Shown here: positions 1-9,536 of the stretch, one piece after another
How the letters are laid out: the number at the start of each line of letters is the position of its first letter
Position numbering within the stretch: the first letter of the stretch is position 1
DNA from: Dactylosporangium aurantiacum
Lineage (GTDB): Bacteria > Actinomycetota > Actinomycetes > Mycobacteriales > Micromonosporaceae
NCBI RefSeq assembly: GCF_000716715.1
Contig: NZ_JNYJ01000005.1
Location: 274,640-338,639, forward strand
DNA: 64,000 nucleotides
Direction: 5' to 3'
Position numbers and translations under genes: made by a program
Notes under the pieces: generated by a model
The model's input: the letters and a program-made list of their open reading frames with translations, nothing else
Databases searched by the model: none
Told to the model about the DNA's origin: nothing

Positions 1-1
1 G

Positions 2-109
2 TTGCGGGCCACCGACAGGGCCACCGAGGTGCGGCTCACCTGGTGGTGCGGCGGGCTGTGGCTGGTCGGGTTCGTGCTGACGACGGTGTATTCGGGGCTG
101 CTCGACTGA
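2..109 (+). CDS. C-terminal end of a membrane protein (partial)
   Basis: An open frame enters from the left edge and stops with TGA at 107-109. The visible 35 residues contain a Trp/Leu/Val-rich stretch (TWWCGGLWLVGFVL) that looks like a final membrane-spanning helix followed by a short tail. The start lies outside the window. The WW..LWL pattern recalls the end of DUF4328-type membrane proteins, but the fragment is too short for a family call. Confidence 0.5.
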   Translation: MRATDRATEVRLTWWCGGLWLVGFVLTTVYSGLLD

Positions 110-210
110 TCGGGTGACCGGGTTCGCCACCGGTGGGGGCGGCGGTCCTGGCCGCGTGGCCCTATCTTCTGTGTCGTGCCGCCCGGCGCAGTCCGCGATA
201 CGGAGGAACC

Positions 211-1704
211 ATGACCCAGCCCCCGGGGCCCGACGAGTCCACGGGCCCGGCCCAGCCATCCGAGCCGGTGCCCCCGGCCGATCCTGGGCAGCAGCGGGAG
301 ACCGCGCCGCCGGAGGAGACCACCCCGGCCGCCGCCGCGCCACCCGCCGCCCCGGCGTCCGGGTCGCCGACCGCCCCGGCGTCCGGGTCGCCGACCGTGC
401 CGGCGTCCGGGTCGCCGACCGTGCCGGCCGCCGGGCCGCCGACGGTGCCCGGAGCGCCCGTTGCCGGTGAGGGCGCGCAGCCGGGCTACGCGGCACCCGG
501 GCAGCCCGGGTATCCCGGGTATCAGGGCTACCCCGGGTATCCGGGGCAGGCGGCGCCCGGCGGGTATGTGGGGCAGCCGCAGTACCCGGCGGGCGGGTAC
601 GACCGGTCGCAGCCGTACCCGGGGCAGTACGACCCGTCGCAGCCGTACATGATCTATCACGCGGTGCCGGCCGGTGGGGCGTTCCCCGGGGTGATCGGGG
701 AGGGTGACCCCCTGGTGAGCCCGGACTACTCGGGCTGGTGGCGGCGGGCGGTCGCGGTGCTCAGGCAGGGCTGGCGGTCGCTGGCGGTGCTGCAGCTCAT
801 CGGGTTCGCGGTGTCGCTGCTGTTCAGCGTGCCGCAGGCGTTGCTGCTGCTGAACATGACCGACGAGCTGGAGCGGGCGAGCCGGACCGTGGACCCGGAC
901 ACGGGACGGCCGGTCACGCCGGATCTCGGGCCGCTGTTCACGGTCCTGGGGTTCACGGTCGTCGGGGCGTTCCTCGCGGTGATGGTGAGCTTCGTGGTGG
1001 CGATCGCGTGCAACCACGTGGCGGTGTCGGTCGCGGCGGGGGTGCGGCCGCGGATCGGGGCCGCGCTGGGGTTGGCGGTGCGGCGGATGTTCCCGCTGTT
1101 GGGGTGGCAGATCCTGGCCGGGCTGATCACCTTGGCCGGGGTGTGCGCGTGCGTCGTGCCGGCGATCTACCTCGCGGCGGTGTTCATGGTGCTGCCGGTG
1201 GTGGTGACGTTCGAGCGGGGGGCGTCGGCGATCAGCCGCTGCTTCCGGCTGTTCCACCAGGACCTGGCGGCCTCGATCAGCCGGATCGCGACGATTGCCG
1301 GGATCAGCATCGGCATCGGGGTCGTCGCGTACATCGTCAACACGATCATCCAGCTGGTGCCGGGGTCGCCGAGGTTCGACCCGGAGTCGTCGAGCCCGTT
1401 CGGGGGTGTCGGGACCGGGTACATCGTCGCGGTGGTCGCGGGCACGGTGGTGGCGGACCTGCTGGCGCGGGCGGGTGCGGTGCTGACGGCGCCGCTGACC
1501 CTCGCCGCGTACGCCGACATGCGGGCCCGGGTCGAGCCGCTGACCACGGCGACCCTCGCCGACGAGGCCGGGCTGACCCCGCCGCCGCAGGCGTACGACC
1601 CGCAGGCGTACGACCCGCAGGCGTACGGCCCGCCGGCTCACGACCCGCAGCAGCCGCCCGCGCAGCAGGGGTCGGACTCCGACTGGATGCCGCCGAACCG
1701 CTGA
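211..1704 (+). CDS. Proline/glycine/tyrosine-rich N-terminus, multi-pass membrane protein
   Basis: 497 residues. ATG 211 is chosen because GGAGG lies five bases upstream; the frame is open further 5' but without a site. Residues 1 to about 170 are disordered Pro/Gly/Tyr-rich sequence with four APASGSPT-like 8-residue repeats and a YPGYQGYPGYPG stretch. The C-terminal half has about five or six hydrophobic helices and resembles the membrane domain of glycerophosphoryl diester phosphodiesterases (PF10110-like), without any catalytic phosphodiesterase domain. The tail carries QAYDP repeats. The likely location is the cytoplasmic membrane with a cytosolic disordered arm. The function is not known; proteins with such arms are common in actinobacteria. 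Confidence 0.75.
   Translation: MTQPPGPDESTGPAQPSEPVPPADPGQQRETAPPEETTPAAAAPPAAPASGSPTAPASGSPTVPASGSPTVPAAGPPTVPGAPVAGEGAQPGYAAPGQPGYPGYQGYPGYPGQAAPGGYVGQPQYPAGGYDRSQPYPGQYDPSQPYMIYHAVPAGGAFPGVIGEGDPLVSPDYSGWWRRAVAVLRQGWRSLAVLQLIGFAVSLLFSVPQALLLLNMTDELERASRTVDPDTGRPVTPDLGPLFTVLGFTVVGAFLAVMVSFVVAIACNHVAVSVAAGVRPRIGAALGLAVRRMFPLLGWQILAGLITLAGVCACVVPAIYLAAVFMVLPVVVTFERGASAISRCFRLFHQDLAASISRIATIAGISIGIGVVAYIVNTIIQLVPGSPRFDPESSSPFGGVGTGYIVAVVAGTVVADLLARAGAVLTAPLTLAAYADMRARVEPLTTATLADEAGLTPPPQAYDPQAYDPQAYGPPAHDPQQPPAQQGSDSDWMPPNR
349..444 (+). repeat. 24-bp tandem repeats inside the proline-rich arm
   Basis: About four in-frame copies of a 24-bp unit encode APASGSPT and variants. The last copy has drifted to VPAAGPPT. 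They lie in the disordered arm of the membrane protein and keep the frame, so they can change in number without breaking the gene. Confidence 0.7.
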
Positions 1705-1735
1705 CGCGGCAGTCCCCGGCGAAGATACTGCGGAA

Positions 1736-2989
1736 GTGGGACTGAGCCGGAGAAGTCTGCTCGCCGCCGGTGGGCTGGCGCTCCTCGGGCTGCCCGCGTG
1801 CGCCGTCGCCGGGGACGAGCCGGCCGACGACGGGTCCGGCAAGGTGGAGGTCTTCTCCTGGTGGGCCGGGCCCGGCGAGAAGGAAGGGCTGGAGGCGCTC
1901 GTCGCGGACTTCCGGCAGCGCAACCCGGGCATCGAGTTCGGCAACGCCGCCGTCGCGGGCGGCGCCGGCACGATCGCCCGGACGGTGCTGGCGACCCGGC
2001 TGGAGAACGACGACCCGCCCGACTCGTACCAGGCGCACGCCGGCCTCGAGCTCGCCAGCGACATCGAGGCCGGCTACGTCGAGGACGTCCGGTACCTGTA
2101 CGACCAGCAGCGCTGGCGGGACCGGCTGCCGAAGGGGCTGGTCGAGGCGCTGACGTTCGACGGCAGGATCTACTCGGTGCCGGTGAACATCCACCGGGCG
2201 AACCTGCTCTGGTACAACCCGGCGGTCCTCGAGGCCCAGCGGCTGACCCCGGCCGAGACCTGGCCGCAGTTCCTGACCCAGGCGGCGGCGCTGCGCAGGC
2301 GCGGCGTCCTGCCGCTGTCGATCGGGCCCGCCTGGACCCAGAAGCACCTGCTGGAGTGCGTGCTGCTCGGCGAGCTGGGCGCGGACGGGTACACCGGCCT
2401 GTGGACCGGCGCGACCGACTGGGCCGGCGCCCCCGCCCGGCAGGCGCTCACGCGGTTCATCGAGGTCCTGGCGCAGTCCGACGCCGCCGACGCCGCCGCC
2501 GACGACTGGCAGCCGGCGCTGGACAAGGTCGTCGCCGGGACCGCCGCGTACAACGTGATGGGCGACTGGGCCGACGCGTACCTGCGGACCAGGGGCCTGG
2601 TGTTCCAGGAGGGCTACTCGGTCGTGCCGACCCCGGGGTCGGACGGGGTCTACGACTTCCTGTCCGACTCGTTCACGCTGCCCGCCGGGGCGCCGCACCG
2701 CCGGGCCGCCGAGCAGTGGCTGATCGAGTGCGGCTCGGTCAGCGGCCAGGACGCGTTCAACCCGCAGAAGGGGTCCGTGCCGGCCCGGCTCGACGCCGAC
2801 AAGTCGCGGTACACCGGCTATCTCGCGCAGGCGATCGCCGAGTGGACCGACAGCGCGACCCGGGTGGTGGGCTCGCTCACGCACGGTGTTGTCGCCGGTA
2901 CCGTGCGCAGTTCAGCGATCGACGCGGCGCTGACGCTGTTCGTGCAGGACGGGGACACCGTGAAGTTCGCCGCCGCGGCCGCGGGGTGA
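1736..2989 (+). CDS. Tat-type lipoprotein, ABC transporter substrate-binding protein (family 1), orphan
   Basis: 417 residues from GTG 1736. The N-terminus has SRRSLLA, a twin-arginine-like motif, then a hydrophobic stretch and lipobox LPAC with Cys22, so it is probably exported folded and lipid-anchored. The remainder matches CUT1-type sugar-binding proteins: an early beta strand (VEVFSWWAGPGEKEGL), the middle motif FDGRIYSVPVNIHRANLLWY and the late motif FNPQKGSVPAR. Sugar uptake is inferred from the family and the ligand is unknown. No permease or ATPase lies nearby. It sits 31 bp after the preceding stop, so it may share that transcript. Confidence 0.85.
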   Translation: MGLSRRSLLAAGGLALLGLPACAVAGDEPADDGSGKVEVFSWWAGPGEKEGLEALVADFRQRNPGIEFGNAAVAGGAGTIARTVLATRLENDDPPDSYQAHAGLELASDIEAGYVEDVRYLYDQQRWRDRLPKGLVEALTFDGRIYSVPVNIHRANLLWYNPAVLEAQRLTPAETWPQFLTQAAALRRRGVLPLSIGPAWTQKHLLECVLLGELGADGYTGLWTGATDWAGAPARQALTRFIEVLAQSDAADAAADDWQPALDKVVAGTAAYNVMGDWADAYLRTRGLVFQEGYSVVPTPGSDGVYDFLSDSFTLPAGAPHRRAAEQWLIECGSVSGQDAFNPQKGSVPARLDADKSRYTGYLAQAIAEWTDSATRVVGSLTHGVVAGTVRSSAIDAALTLFVQDGDTVKFAAAAAG

Positions 2990-3091
2990 CGCCCCGGGCG
3001 CGACCGGTCCCACCTGCGGTGGCCTGGTAACGGGCATGTGTGGAAGCTGTCAAGATTCAACCGGCCGACGTGCGCCGATGCGGGACCCCGT

Positions 3092-3097
3092 TACAGT
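3092..3097 (+). promoter_or_regulatory. Probable -10 box of dxs (leaderless type)
   Basis: TACAGT fits the actinobacterial TANNNT -10 consensus and ends eight bases before the dxs ATG at 3106. No Shine-Dalgarno sequence is seen. The transcript would begin at or very near the start codon. Confidence 0.5.
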
Positions 3098-3105
3098 TGG
3101 GCCCC

Positions 3106-5061
3106 ATGAGCACTGAAGAGACCGAGGCCGCCACCCTGCTGAGCGCGATCCGCAGCCCGGGTGACCTCCGCGACCTCTCGACGGAGCAGCTCGAGGTCCT
3201 CGCGGCCGAGATCCGCGACTTCCTCGTGGCCAAGGTCTCCCGCACCGGCGGCCACCTCGGCCCCAATCTGGGTGTGGTCGAGCTGACGCTCGCCCTGCAC
3301 CGGGTCTTCGACTCGCCGAAGGACCGCATCCTCTTCGACACGGGCCACCAGGCGTACGTGCACAAGATCGTGAGCGGTCGCCAGGGCGGCTTCGACCTGC
3401 TCCGCCAGCGTGGCGGCCTCACCGGCTACCCGAGCCAGGCGGAGAGCGAGCACGACATCATCGAGAACTCGCACGCCTCGACCGCGCTGTCCTACGCCGA
3501 CGGCCTGGCGAAGGCGTTCGCGCTGCGCGGCGAGCCCCGCCACGTCGTCGCGGTCGTCGGCGACGGTGCCCTGACCGGCGGCATGTGCTGGGAGGCGCTC
3601 AACAACATCGCCGGCGCGAAGAACCCGCTCGTGATCGTGGTCAACGACAACGGGCGCTCCTACTCCCCGACGATCGGCGGGCTCGCCGACCACCTGTCCA
3701 ACCTGCGGCTCAACCCGAGCTACGAGAAGGTCCTCGACCTGGTCAAGGACTCCCTCGGCCGCACGCCGCTGGTCGGCCCGCCGCTGTACGAGGTGCTGCA
3801 CGCGGTCAAGAAGGGCATCAAGGACGCGGTCGCGCCGCAGGCGATGTTCGAGGACCTCGGCATCAAGTACGTCGGGCCCGTCGACGGCCACGACCAGGTC
3901 GCGGTCGAGTCGGCGCTGCGCAAGGCGAAGTCGTTCGGCGGCCCGGTGATCGTGCACGCGGTGACCCGCAAGGGCTTCGGCTACCGGCCCGCCGAGGAGG
4001 ACGAGGCCGACTGCCTGCACGGCCCGAGCAGCGCCTTCGACATCGACACCGGCAAGCTGCTCGCCCCGGCCGCGGTCAAGTGGACGGGCGTCTTCGCCGA
4101 CGAGCTGGTCGCGATCGCCGACGAGCGGGCCGACATCGTCGGCATCACCGCCGCCATGGCCGAGCCGACCGGCATCGCGAAGCTCATGAAGAAGTACCCC
4201 GAGCGGGCCTACGACGTGGGCATCGCCGAGCAGCACGCGGCGACGTCCGCGGCCGGTCTCGCGATCGGCGGCCTGCACCCGGTCGTCGCCGTCTACGCGA
4301 CGTTCCTCAACCGGGCCTTCGACCAGGTCCTGCTCGACGTGGCGATGCACAAACTGCCGGTGACGTTCGTGCTCGACCGGGCCGGCATCACCGGCCCCGA
4401 CGGCCCGTCGCACTACGGCATCTGGGACATGTCGGTCTTCGGCGTGGTGCCGGGCCTGCGGCTGGCCGCGCCCCGCGACGCGCAGACCGTCCGCGAGGAG
4501 CTGCGCGAGGCCGTCAGCATCGAGGACGGCCCGACGATCCTGCGCTTCCCGACCGGTGCGGTCCCCGCCGACCTGCCCGCGGTGCGCCGCGTCGGCGGGG
4601 TCGACGGCTTCGGCGGTGTCGACGTGCTCAGCGAGCACGAGCGCAAGGACGTGCTGCTGGTCAGTGTCGGCGCGTTCGCGCACCTGGCGGTGGACGCGGC
4701 CGCCCGGCTCGCCGAGCAGGGCTACGGCGTCACCGTCGTCGACCCGCGCTGGGTCCGCCCGGTCCCGGTCGAGCTGGTCGGCCTGGCCCGCGAGCACCGC
4801 CTGGTCGTCACGGTCGAGGACGGCATCCGCACCGGCGGGGTCGGCGACGCGATCGCCAAGTCGCTGCGCGACGCCGACGTCTGGGTGCCGCTGCGCGACC
4901 TCGGCGTGCCGCAGGGCTGGCACCCGCACGGCACGCGCGCCGAGATCCTGTCCGAGCTGGGCCTGACCGCGCAGGACGTGGCGCGCCAGGTCACCGAGTG
5001 GGTCAGCCGCCTCGACGCGGCGGAGCAGCCGGCGGTCCCGGCGGCGCGCGCCAGGCGCTGA
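3106..5061 (+). CDS. dxs: 1-deoxy-D-xylulose-5-phosphate synthase
   Basis: 651 residues, full family length. The thiamine-diphosphate enzyme condenses pyruvate and glyceraldehyde 3-phosphate, the first step of the MEP isoprenoid pathway, in the cytosol. Visible hallmarks are [10 protein letters not shown] (47-56), [10 protein letters not shown] (78-87), the ThDP/Mg motif GDG (152-154) with ND.N at 180-182, and, in the transketolase pyrimidine domain, the active-site motif [10 protein letters not shown] and the stretch [13 protein letters not shown]. The ATG at 3106 gives the usual N-terminus; the frame is open 22 codons upstream but the extra residues are not family-like. It stands alone, with a strong terminator hairpin 15 bp after its stop. 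Confidence 0.97.
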   Translation: MSTEETEAATLLSAIRSPGDLRDLSTEQLEVLAAEIRDFLVAKVSRTGGHLGPNLGVVELTLALHRVFDSPKDRILFDTGHQAYVHKIVSGRQGGFDLLRQRGGLTGYPSQAESEHDIIENSHASTALSYADGLAKAFALRGEPRHVVAVVGDGALTGGMCWEALNNIAGAKNPLVIVVNDNGRSYSPTIGGLADHLSNLRLNPSYEKVLDLVKDSLGRTPLVGPPLYEVLHAVKKGIKDAVAPQAMFEDLGIKYVGPVDGHDQVAVESALRKAKSFGGPVIVHAVTRKGFGYRPAEEDEADCLHGPSSAFDIDTGKLLAPAAVKWTGVFADELVAIADERADIVGITAAMAEPTGIAKLMKKYPERAYDVGIAEQHAATSAAGLAIGGLHPVVAVYATFLNRAFDQVLLDVAMHKLPVTFVLDRAGITGPDGPSHYGIWDMSVFGVVPGLRLAAPRDAQTVREELREAVSIEDGPTILRFPTGAVPADLPAVRRVGGVDGFGGVDVLSEHERKDVLLVSVGAFAHLAVDAAARLAEQGYGVTVVDPRWVRPVPVELVGLAREHRLVVTVEDGIRTGGVGDAIAKSLRDADVWVPLRDLGVPQGWHPHGTRAEILSELGLTAQDVARQVTEWVSRLDAAEQPAVPAARARR

Positions 5062-5076
5062 CCGTAGCCACCCCGG

Positions 5077-5104
5077 ACGGCGGATCCAGCGATGGGTCCG
5101 CCGT
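5077..5104 (+). terminator. Terminator hairpin after dxs
   Basis: An 11-bp stem (5077-5087 pairing 5094-5104, one G-T pair) around a 6-base loop, followed by TT and GC-rich sequence. Short or absent U-tracts are usual for actinobacterial terminators. Confidence 0.75.
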
Positions 5105-5161
5105 TTCGCGTGGGCGGCGCGGGGTACGCAACCGGGCGGCCGCCGTGCGACTCTGGCTTAC

Positions 5162-6586
5162 GTGGCTGAGACGGTGATCGAGCTCGACCTCAGCAGCCCC
5201 TGGGAGCCGCCGGACCCGCCCCGCGGGCAGCGGCCGGGGCGGGCGCGGAGGCTGCGGTGGGCGGCCGTGTGCGCGGTCGCCGTGGCCGTCGCCGCCGGGG
5301 CGGCCGCGTCCGGTGCGGCGCCGTCGACCGGGCCGCTGTACCGGATCGACGACCAGGTCCGCAGCGTCGTCGTCGCCGGGGACCTGCTGTTCGTCGGCCG
5401 TTTCCGGCAGCCCGCCAGCGACCCGCGGATCGAGGGCCGCCGGCGGTCGGACGGCGCCGTGCTGTGGAGCGTCCCCGTCGACCTGCAGCACCACTACGTG
5501 GCGAGCAGCGCCGGCACGCTGATCCTCGTCCTGCACGGCGAGTCGGACCGCGGCTTCACCAGCACCCTGATCGCCCTCGACCCGGTCACCGGGCGGCAGC
5601 GCTGGACCCGGCCGGAGGCGGTGCTCGTCGGTACCCACGACGGCCTGGTCGTCGTCGAGGACCTGCCGGACCAGAGCCGGGTGGTCGAGTTCACCGCGGG
5701 TGACGAGCCCGACCTGACGGATCCGCAGGTCAACCACGCCGGCCGGCCACAGCAGCGGAAGCTGGCCGTGCTGGACGCGGCCACCGGCGCCGAGGTGTGG
5801 CGCCTCACCCCGCCGCTCGGCAGCGCCCTGGACTTCACCTGGGCCGGCCGGTACCCGACGGGTCAGGTCACCGCCGTCGACCAGCTCGACCCGTCCGGGC
5901 TGCTGACCCGCCGGGACGTGCGCACCGGCGGGGTCGTCGCGACCCGGCAGCTGGACTGGTCCGGCACGCCCGCCATGTTCAGCACCGGCTCGGTGTGGCT
6001 CAGCGGCCCGGGCGGCGACCCCGGGCGCACGCCGGGCCGGGCCGTGGTCTACCCCGACGGCGGGCGCGGCGGGATCGTGTTCGACCTCGCCGACGGCCGG
6101 GCCCTGTTCCGCACCGACACCGCCATGTACGACGGGCTCCACCAGTGCACCGCCACGCTGTTCTGCGCCGGCGCCGGCACCGGCCTCGCCGCCTACGACG
6201 TCACCACCGGCCGGCCGGTGTGGCGGCTCGACGGGTACCCGGAGGTCGTCGCTTCCGTGGGGGACCGGCTCGTGGTCAGCATGTACGCGCAGGGCTCCAC
6301 GCCCGGGCGGGTCGCCGTCGCGGACGCGCGCACCGGTGCCGTCCTGCAGGAGCTCACCGGGTGGCAGCTGGTCCTCGGCGGGCCCACCGGCCGGATCGTG
6401 CTGTGGCGGCCCGTCGACATCCGCACCGCGCTGCTCGGCGAGCTCGACCCGGCGACCGGCTGGATCACCGTGTTCGGCCGGGCCGGCGACTGGTACGGCG
6501 CGCCCGACTGCAGCGTCGACGGCGCCACCCTCGCCTGCGTCATGGTGGGCAGCGCGACGGTCTGGCGCCTGCCGGAGCGCCGGTGA
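5162..6586 (+). CDS. Membrane-anchored PQQ-like beta-propeller protein, paralogue 1
   Basis: 474 residues from GTG 5162. A short cytosolic N-terminus AETVIELDLSSPWEPP is followed by one membrane helix (roughly residues 38-54) and a large extracytoplasmic domain. That domain contains repeated motifs of the PQQ/quinoprotein-like propeller, such as ALDPVTGRQRW and VLDAATGAEVWRL. This fold usually scaffolds rather than catalyses; no PQQ-ligand set is evident. It is the first of four paralogues between 5.1 and 11.7 kb that share the N-terminal tag and a VWRLP-like ending. The start is set by alignment with the next two copies. The specific function is unknown. Confidence 0.8.
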   Translation: MAETVIELDLSSPWEPPDPPRGQRPGRARRLRWAAVCAVAVAVAAGAAASGAAPSTGPLYRIDDQVRSVVVAGDLLFVGRFRQPASDPRIEGRRRSDGAVLWSVPVDLQHHYVASSAGTLILVLHGESDRGFTSTLIALDPVTGRQRWTRPEAVLVGTHDGLVVVEDLPDQSRVVEFTAGDEPDLTDPQVNHAGRPQQRKLAVLDAATGAEVWRLTPPLGSALDFTWAGRYPTGQVTAVDQLDPSGLLTRRDVRTGGVVATRQLDWSGTPAMFSTGSVWLSGPGGDPGRTPGRAVVYPDGGRGGIVFDLADGRALFRTDTAMYDGLHQCTATLFCAGAGTGLAAYDVTTGRPVWRLDGYPEVVASVGDRLVVSMYAQGSTPGRVAVADARTGAVLQELTGWQLVLGGPTGRIVLWRPVDIRTALLGELDPATGWITVFGRAGDWYGAPDCSVDGATLACVMVGSATVWRLPERR

Positions 6587-6630
6587 GCGCGGACGCGCGG
6601 CCCGGCGGCGCCCGTGACAATCTGGTCCGT

Positions 6631-8016
6631 GTGCCGGAGACCGTGATCGAGCTGGACGTCAGCACCCCGTGGGAGCCGCCGGAGCCGCCCGCGCCGCGAT
6701 GGCGCCCGCCGGCGCGGTGGCTGGCCGTGGCCGCCGCGCTGGTCCTGGCGCTCGGGCTGCTCGCGGCCGGCGGGCCGCGCCCGGACACCGGCCTGCTGTT
6801 CACGGTCGACTTCCAGGTGCTGCGGGCGCAGGCGTCCGGCGGGCGGGTCTTCCTCGCCCGGTACCAGCTGACCAGCCCGGGCCCGATGATCGAGGCGCGG
6901 CGGGCCACCGACGGCGCGATGCTCTGGCAGCGCCCGGCCGAGGTCGACCAGCAGCTGATCGTCGCCGGCCCCGACGTGGTGATCCTGATGAGCGAGGACC
7001 GCACGGGCCGCGGCGACTCCAGCGTCCTGCTCGTGCTCGACGCGGCGACCGGCCGGGAGCTGTGGTCGCGGCCCCGGGTCACGTTCGACGGCATCAACGC
7101 CCGGGTCATGGTCGTCGAGGAGGCCCCGGAGGAACCGCCCGGCCAGGTCGTCTACGTGGCCGGCGACGACCCGGGCGTCAACCACGCCGGGGCGCGGCCG
7201 CCGCAGCGGTACCTCGGCCTCGACCTGCGCACCGGCGCGACGGTCTGGGACGTCACCGTCGCCGAGGGCTCCGACGTCAACCTCAGCTGGGCCGACTTGT
7301 ACCAGGCCCAGGTCAACCGGTTCGACGTGCTCAGCCGCACCGGGCAGCTGACCCGGCGGGACGCGCGGACCGGCGCGGTGACCGCGACCTACCAGCTCGA
7401 CTGGTCGGGGACCTCGGCGATGTTCAGCGCCGGCTGGCTCGACGGCTCCGGCCGCCCCACCGACCGGGTCGTCGTGTACCCCGACGGTGAGCGCGGCGCC
7501 GTCGTGTACGACCTCACCACCGGCCGGCGGCTGTTCCGCTGGCCCGGCGAGCTCAACAACGGCCTCTTCCGGTGCACGGACCGGCTGCTGTGCACCGGCA
7601 CCGGCGGCGGGCTGGACGCCTTGGACAGCACCACGGGCGAGCGCCGCTGGCACCTGGCGGGACCGGACGGGGTCCTGCACTTCGCCGGTGACCGCCTGCT
7701 GGTCGGCTCCTGGCGCGACCCGGTGGCGACCGGGCCGCGGGTGGCCGGGATCGTCGACGCCCGCACCGGTGCCCTCGTCAGGACGTTCACCGGCTGGTAC
7801 GCGCTGCCCGCCGGCGGCGCCCGCCCGCTGCTGTGGCGCTCGGACGACAAGCGCACCGCGGTGCTCGGCGAGCTCGACCCGGCGACCGGGCTGATCACCG
7901 TGTTCGCCCGCGCGGAGAACTGGTTCGGCAACCCCGAGTGTTCCGCCGACGGCCGCACGCTCGCGTGCGTCGTGGTGGGCGGCATGTCCGTGTGGCGACT
8001 GCCCAACCGGCACTGA
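6631..8016 (+). CDS. Membrane-anchored PQQ-like beta-propeller protein, paralogue 2
   Basis: 461 residues from GTG 6631, giving the N-terminus PETVIELDVSTPWEPP, nearly identical to paralogue 1. The frame stays open far upstream but only this start reproduces the family tag. A -10-like GACAAT (6616-6621) lies nine bases upstream and there is no ribosome-binding site, suggesting a leaderless transcript. One membrane helix (about residues 34-50) precedes propeller repeats such as VLDAATGRELW, LDLRTGATVWD and ALDSTTGERRWHL. It ends VWRLPNRH, like its neighbour. It probably arose by tandem duplication. The role is unknown. Confidence 0.82.
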   Translation: MPETVIELDVSTPWEPPEPPAPRWRPPARWLAVAAALVLALGLLAAGGPRPDTGLLFTVDFQVLRAQASGGRVFLARYQLTSPGPMIEARRATDGAMLWQRPAEVDQQLIVAGPDVVILMSEDRTGRGDSSVLLVLDAATGRELWSRPRVTFDGINARVMVVEEAPEEPPGQVVYVAGDDPGVNHAGARPPQRYLGLDLRTGATVWDVTVAEGSDVNLSWADLYQAQVNRFDVLSRTGQLTRRDARTGAVTATYQLDWSGTSAMFSAGWLDGSGRPTDRVVVYPDGERGAVVYDLTTGRRLFRWPGELNNGLFRCTDRLLCTGTGGGLDALDSTTGERRWHLAGPDGVLHFAGDRLLVGSWRDPVATGPRVAGIVDARTGALVRTFTGWYALPAGGARPLLWRSDDKRTAVLGELDPATGLITVFARAENWFGNPECSADGRTLACVVVGGMSVWRLPNRH

Positions 8017-8022
8017 TCCGCG

Positions 8023-8028
8023 CACAAT
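8023..8028 (+). promoter_or_regulatory. Probable -10 box for leaderless paralogue 3
   Basis: CACAAT followed by six bases and then GTG at 8035. The same CACAAT-GG(A/G)GCC-GTG arrangement occurs at 62637-62651 before a LacI gene. Confidence 0.5.
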
Positions 8029-8034
8029 GGAGCC

Positions 8035-9297
8035 GTGCCGGTGAGCACGGTCACCATCGATCTGGGCGTCATCGACGAAAGCTGGGACCACGTCGACGAC
8101 GCGGCCGTCGGCCTGCCCAGGGGCTGGGTCCTGACCGGGGTCCTGGCGCTGCTGCTGAGCCTGCTGTCCTCGGCGCCGCCACCGGGGCGCCCGCACGAGG
8201 TGACCCGCCAGCCGCTGCGCAACGGCGAGTTCCACGTCGCCGGCGGGGCGCTGTTCGTGCTCGACAGCGACCGCACCCCCACGCCCGTCGAGGCGTTCGA
8301 CGCCGCCGACGGATCCCTGCGCTGGTCGTTCACCCCCGACGGGCTGGCCAGCCTCTCCGCCGTCGACGTCCGCGGCGACCTCGCGGTGCTCTCCCCGGAC
8401 CTGTGCCGCTCCGGGGTCACCGGCACCACCGTCGCCGTGACCAGGGCGACCGGGCGGGAGCAGTGGCGGGCCGTCGGCGTGCCCGTCCGCACCCCGCCCG
8501 GCGGCACCGGCACCGTCGTCATGCGCAGCCTGTGGTCCGACGGCTGCCGCGCCCTCGCCGACAACACCCCGCTCGCCGGGGTGCTGCGCTGGCAGCTCAT
8601 CGACACCGCGGGCCTGGTGCGCTGGGACACCGCGGTCGAGGCCGGCACCCGCGTCGCGGTCGACTCGGCCGCCGCCGGCGCCACCTGGGCCGCGCTGCTG
8701 GATCCGGACGGCGGGCTCAGCACCGTCGACCTGACCACCGGCGCGCGCACCGCCCCCGTCGCCGGCGTCGCCGGTCCCGCCGACGACCTCGTCGCCGCCG
8801 TCGGTGAGCTGCTCCTCGTCGCCCGGTGGGACGCGGCGACCGGCGGCACGCGGCTCACCGCGTACACGCGCGACCTGCAACGGCGCTGGAGCACCCTGGT
8901 GCCGGCCGGTCAGAGCGGGCCGCTCACCGTCCTGCCGTGCGGCGCGGCGCTGTGCGTCAACGGCGACCGCACCGTCGCCGTGGACCCGGCCGGCGGCGCG
9001 GTGCTGTGGACGGTGCCGAAACCCTCGCTGCTCGTCGCGCCCGGCGGCGCGCCGGCCCTGCCGCCGGACACCGGGCGCACCGTGCCGGCGGGGTGGCGGT
9101 TCCTCGCCGCCGACGGCGCCCGCGTCCTGCTCGGCCTGCGCACCGACGGCGACACGCTGCTCGCCTGGTCCGACGGCGGGCCGGCGCCCACACCGTCGGC
9201 GTCGGTGCCCGGCACCCTCGTCGGCTGCGAGATCGACGGCCCGCTCGTCGCCTGCGGCACCGACGCCGACGAGGTGGTCCTGCTGCGGCTGCCGTAA
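8035..9297 (+). CDS. Membrane-anchored PQQ-like beta-propeller protein, paralogue 3 (divergent)
   Basis: 420 residues from GTG 8035. The N-terminus VTIDLGVIDESWD is a relaxed version of the family tag, closer to the inverted fourth copy (LIDLGVV) than to copies 1 and 2. A hydrophobic segment near residues 35-45 anchors it. The outer domain shows propeller strands such as AFDAADGSLRW and VTRATGREQWRA. A hairpin terminator follows its stop, closing the tandem set. Extracytoplasmic scaffold or ligand binding is inferred only from the fold. Confidence 0.78.
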   Translation: MPVSTVTIDLGVIDESWDHVDDAAVGLPRGWVLTGVLALLLSLLSSAPPPGRPHEVTRQPLRNGEFHVAGGALFVLDSDRTPTPVEAFDAADGSLRWSFTPDGLASLSAVDVRGDLAVLSPDLCRSGVTGTTVAVTRATGREQWRAVGVPVRTPPGGTGTVVMRSLWSDGCRALADNTPLAGVLRWQLIDTAGLVRWDTAVEAGTRVAVDSAAAGATWAALLDPDGGLSTVDLTTGARTAPVAGVAGPADDLVAAVGELLLVARWDAATGGTRLTAYTRDLQRRWSTLVPAGQSGPLTVLPCGAALCVNGDRTVAVDPAGGAVLWTVPKPSLLVAPGGAPALPPDTGRTVPAGWRFLAADGARVLLGLRTDGDTLLAWSDGGPAPTPSASVPGTLVGCEIDGPLVACGTDADEVVLLRLP

Positions 9298-9310
9298 GGC
9301 GCCGATATCG

Positions 9311-9330
9311 GGGTGCGTGCGCGCGCACCC
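9311..9330 (+). terminator. Hairpin after the propeller cluster
   Basis: Perfect 7-bp GC stem (9311-9317 with 9324-9330) and a 6-base loop, 13 bp past the stop. There is no U-tract. Confidence 0.55.
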
Positions 9331-9536
9331 GGGCCGTAGTCTCGGCGCCGGAAGGCGCGGCAGGAAGCGGCACCACGGCATCGCCGGACGGTGTTCCGCG
9401 CCGCGCCGCGGATCCCAGGGGTTCAAGTCCTCAGCAGCACCACCCGATCACGTGCCCGGCGACCGCGGGCCCTGCGGCTCCCGGCGGCGCCGGGCTCCCC
9501 GCCCGCGGCCGCCGCGTACCAACCAGGAGTCAGGTC

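Noticed and set aside
6193..9426. A 1077-codon open frame on the minus strand opposite the propeller genes
   Set aside because: Shadow of high-GC coding on the plus strand; the translation is Arg/Gly/Ala-rich with no domain, while the plus-strand frames carry clear propeller motifs.
9410..9446. GGTTCAAGTCC followed by AGCACCA-like sequence, resembling the T-arm and 3' end of a tRNA
   Set aside because: No matching acceptor strand, anticodon arm or D-arm upstream at tRNA distance; the T-stem has a mismatch and the CCA is out of register. Probably chance.
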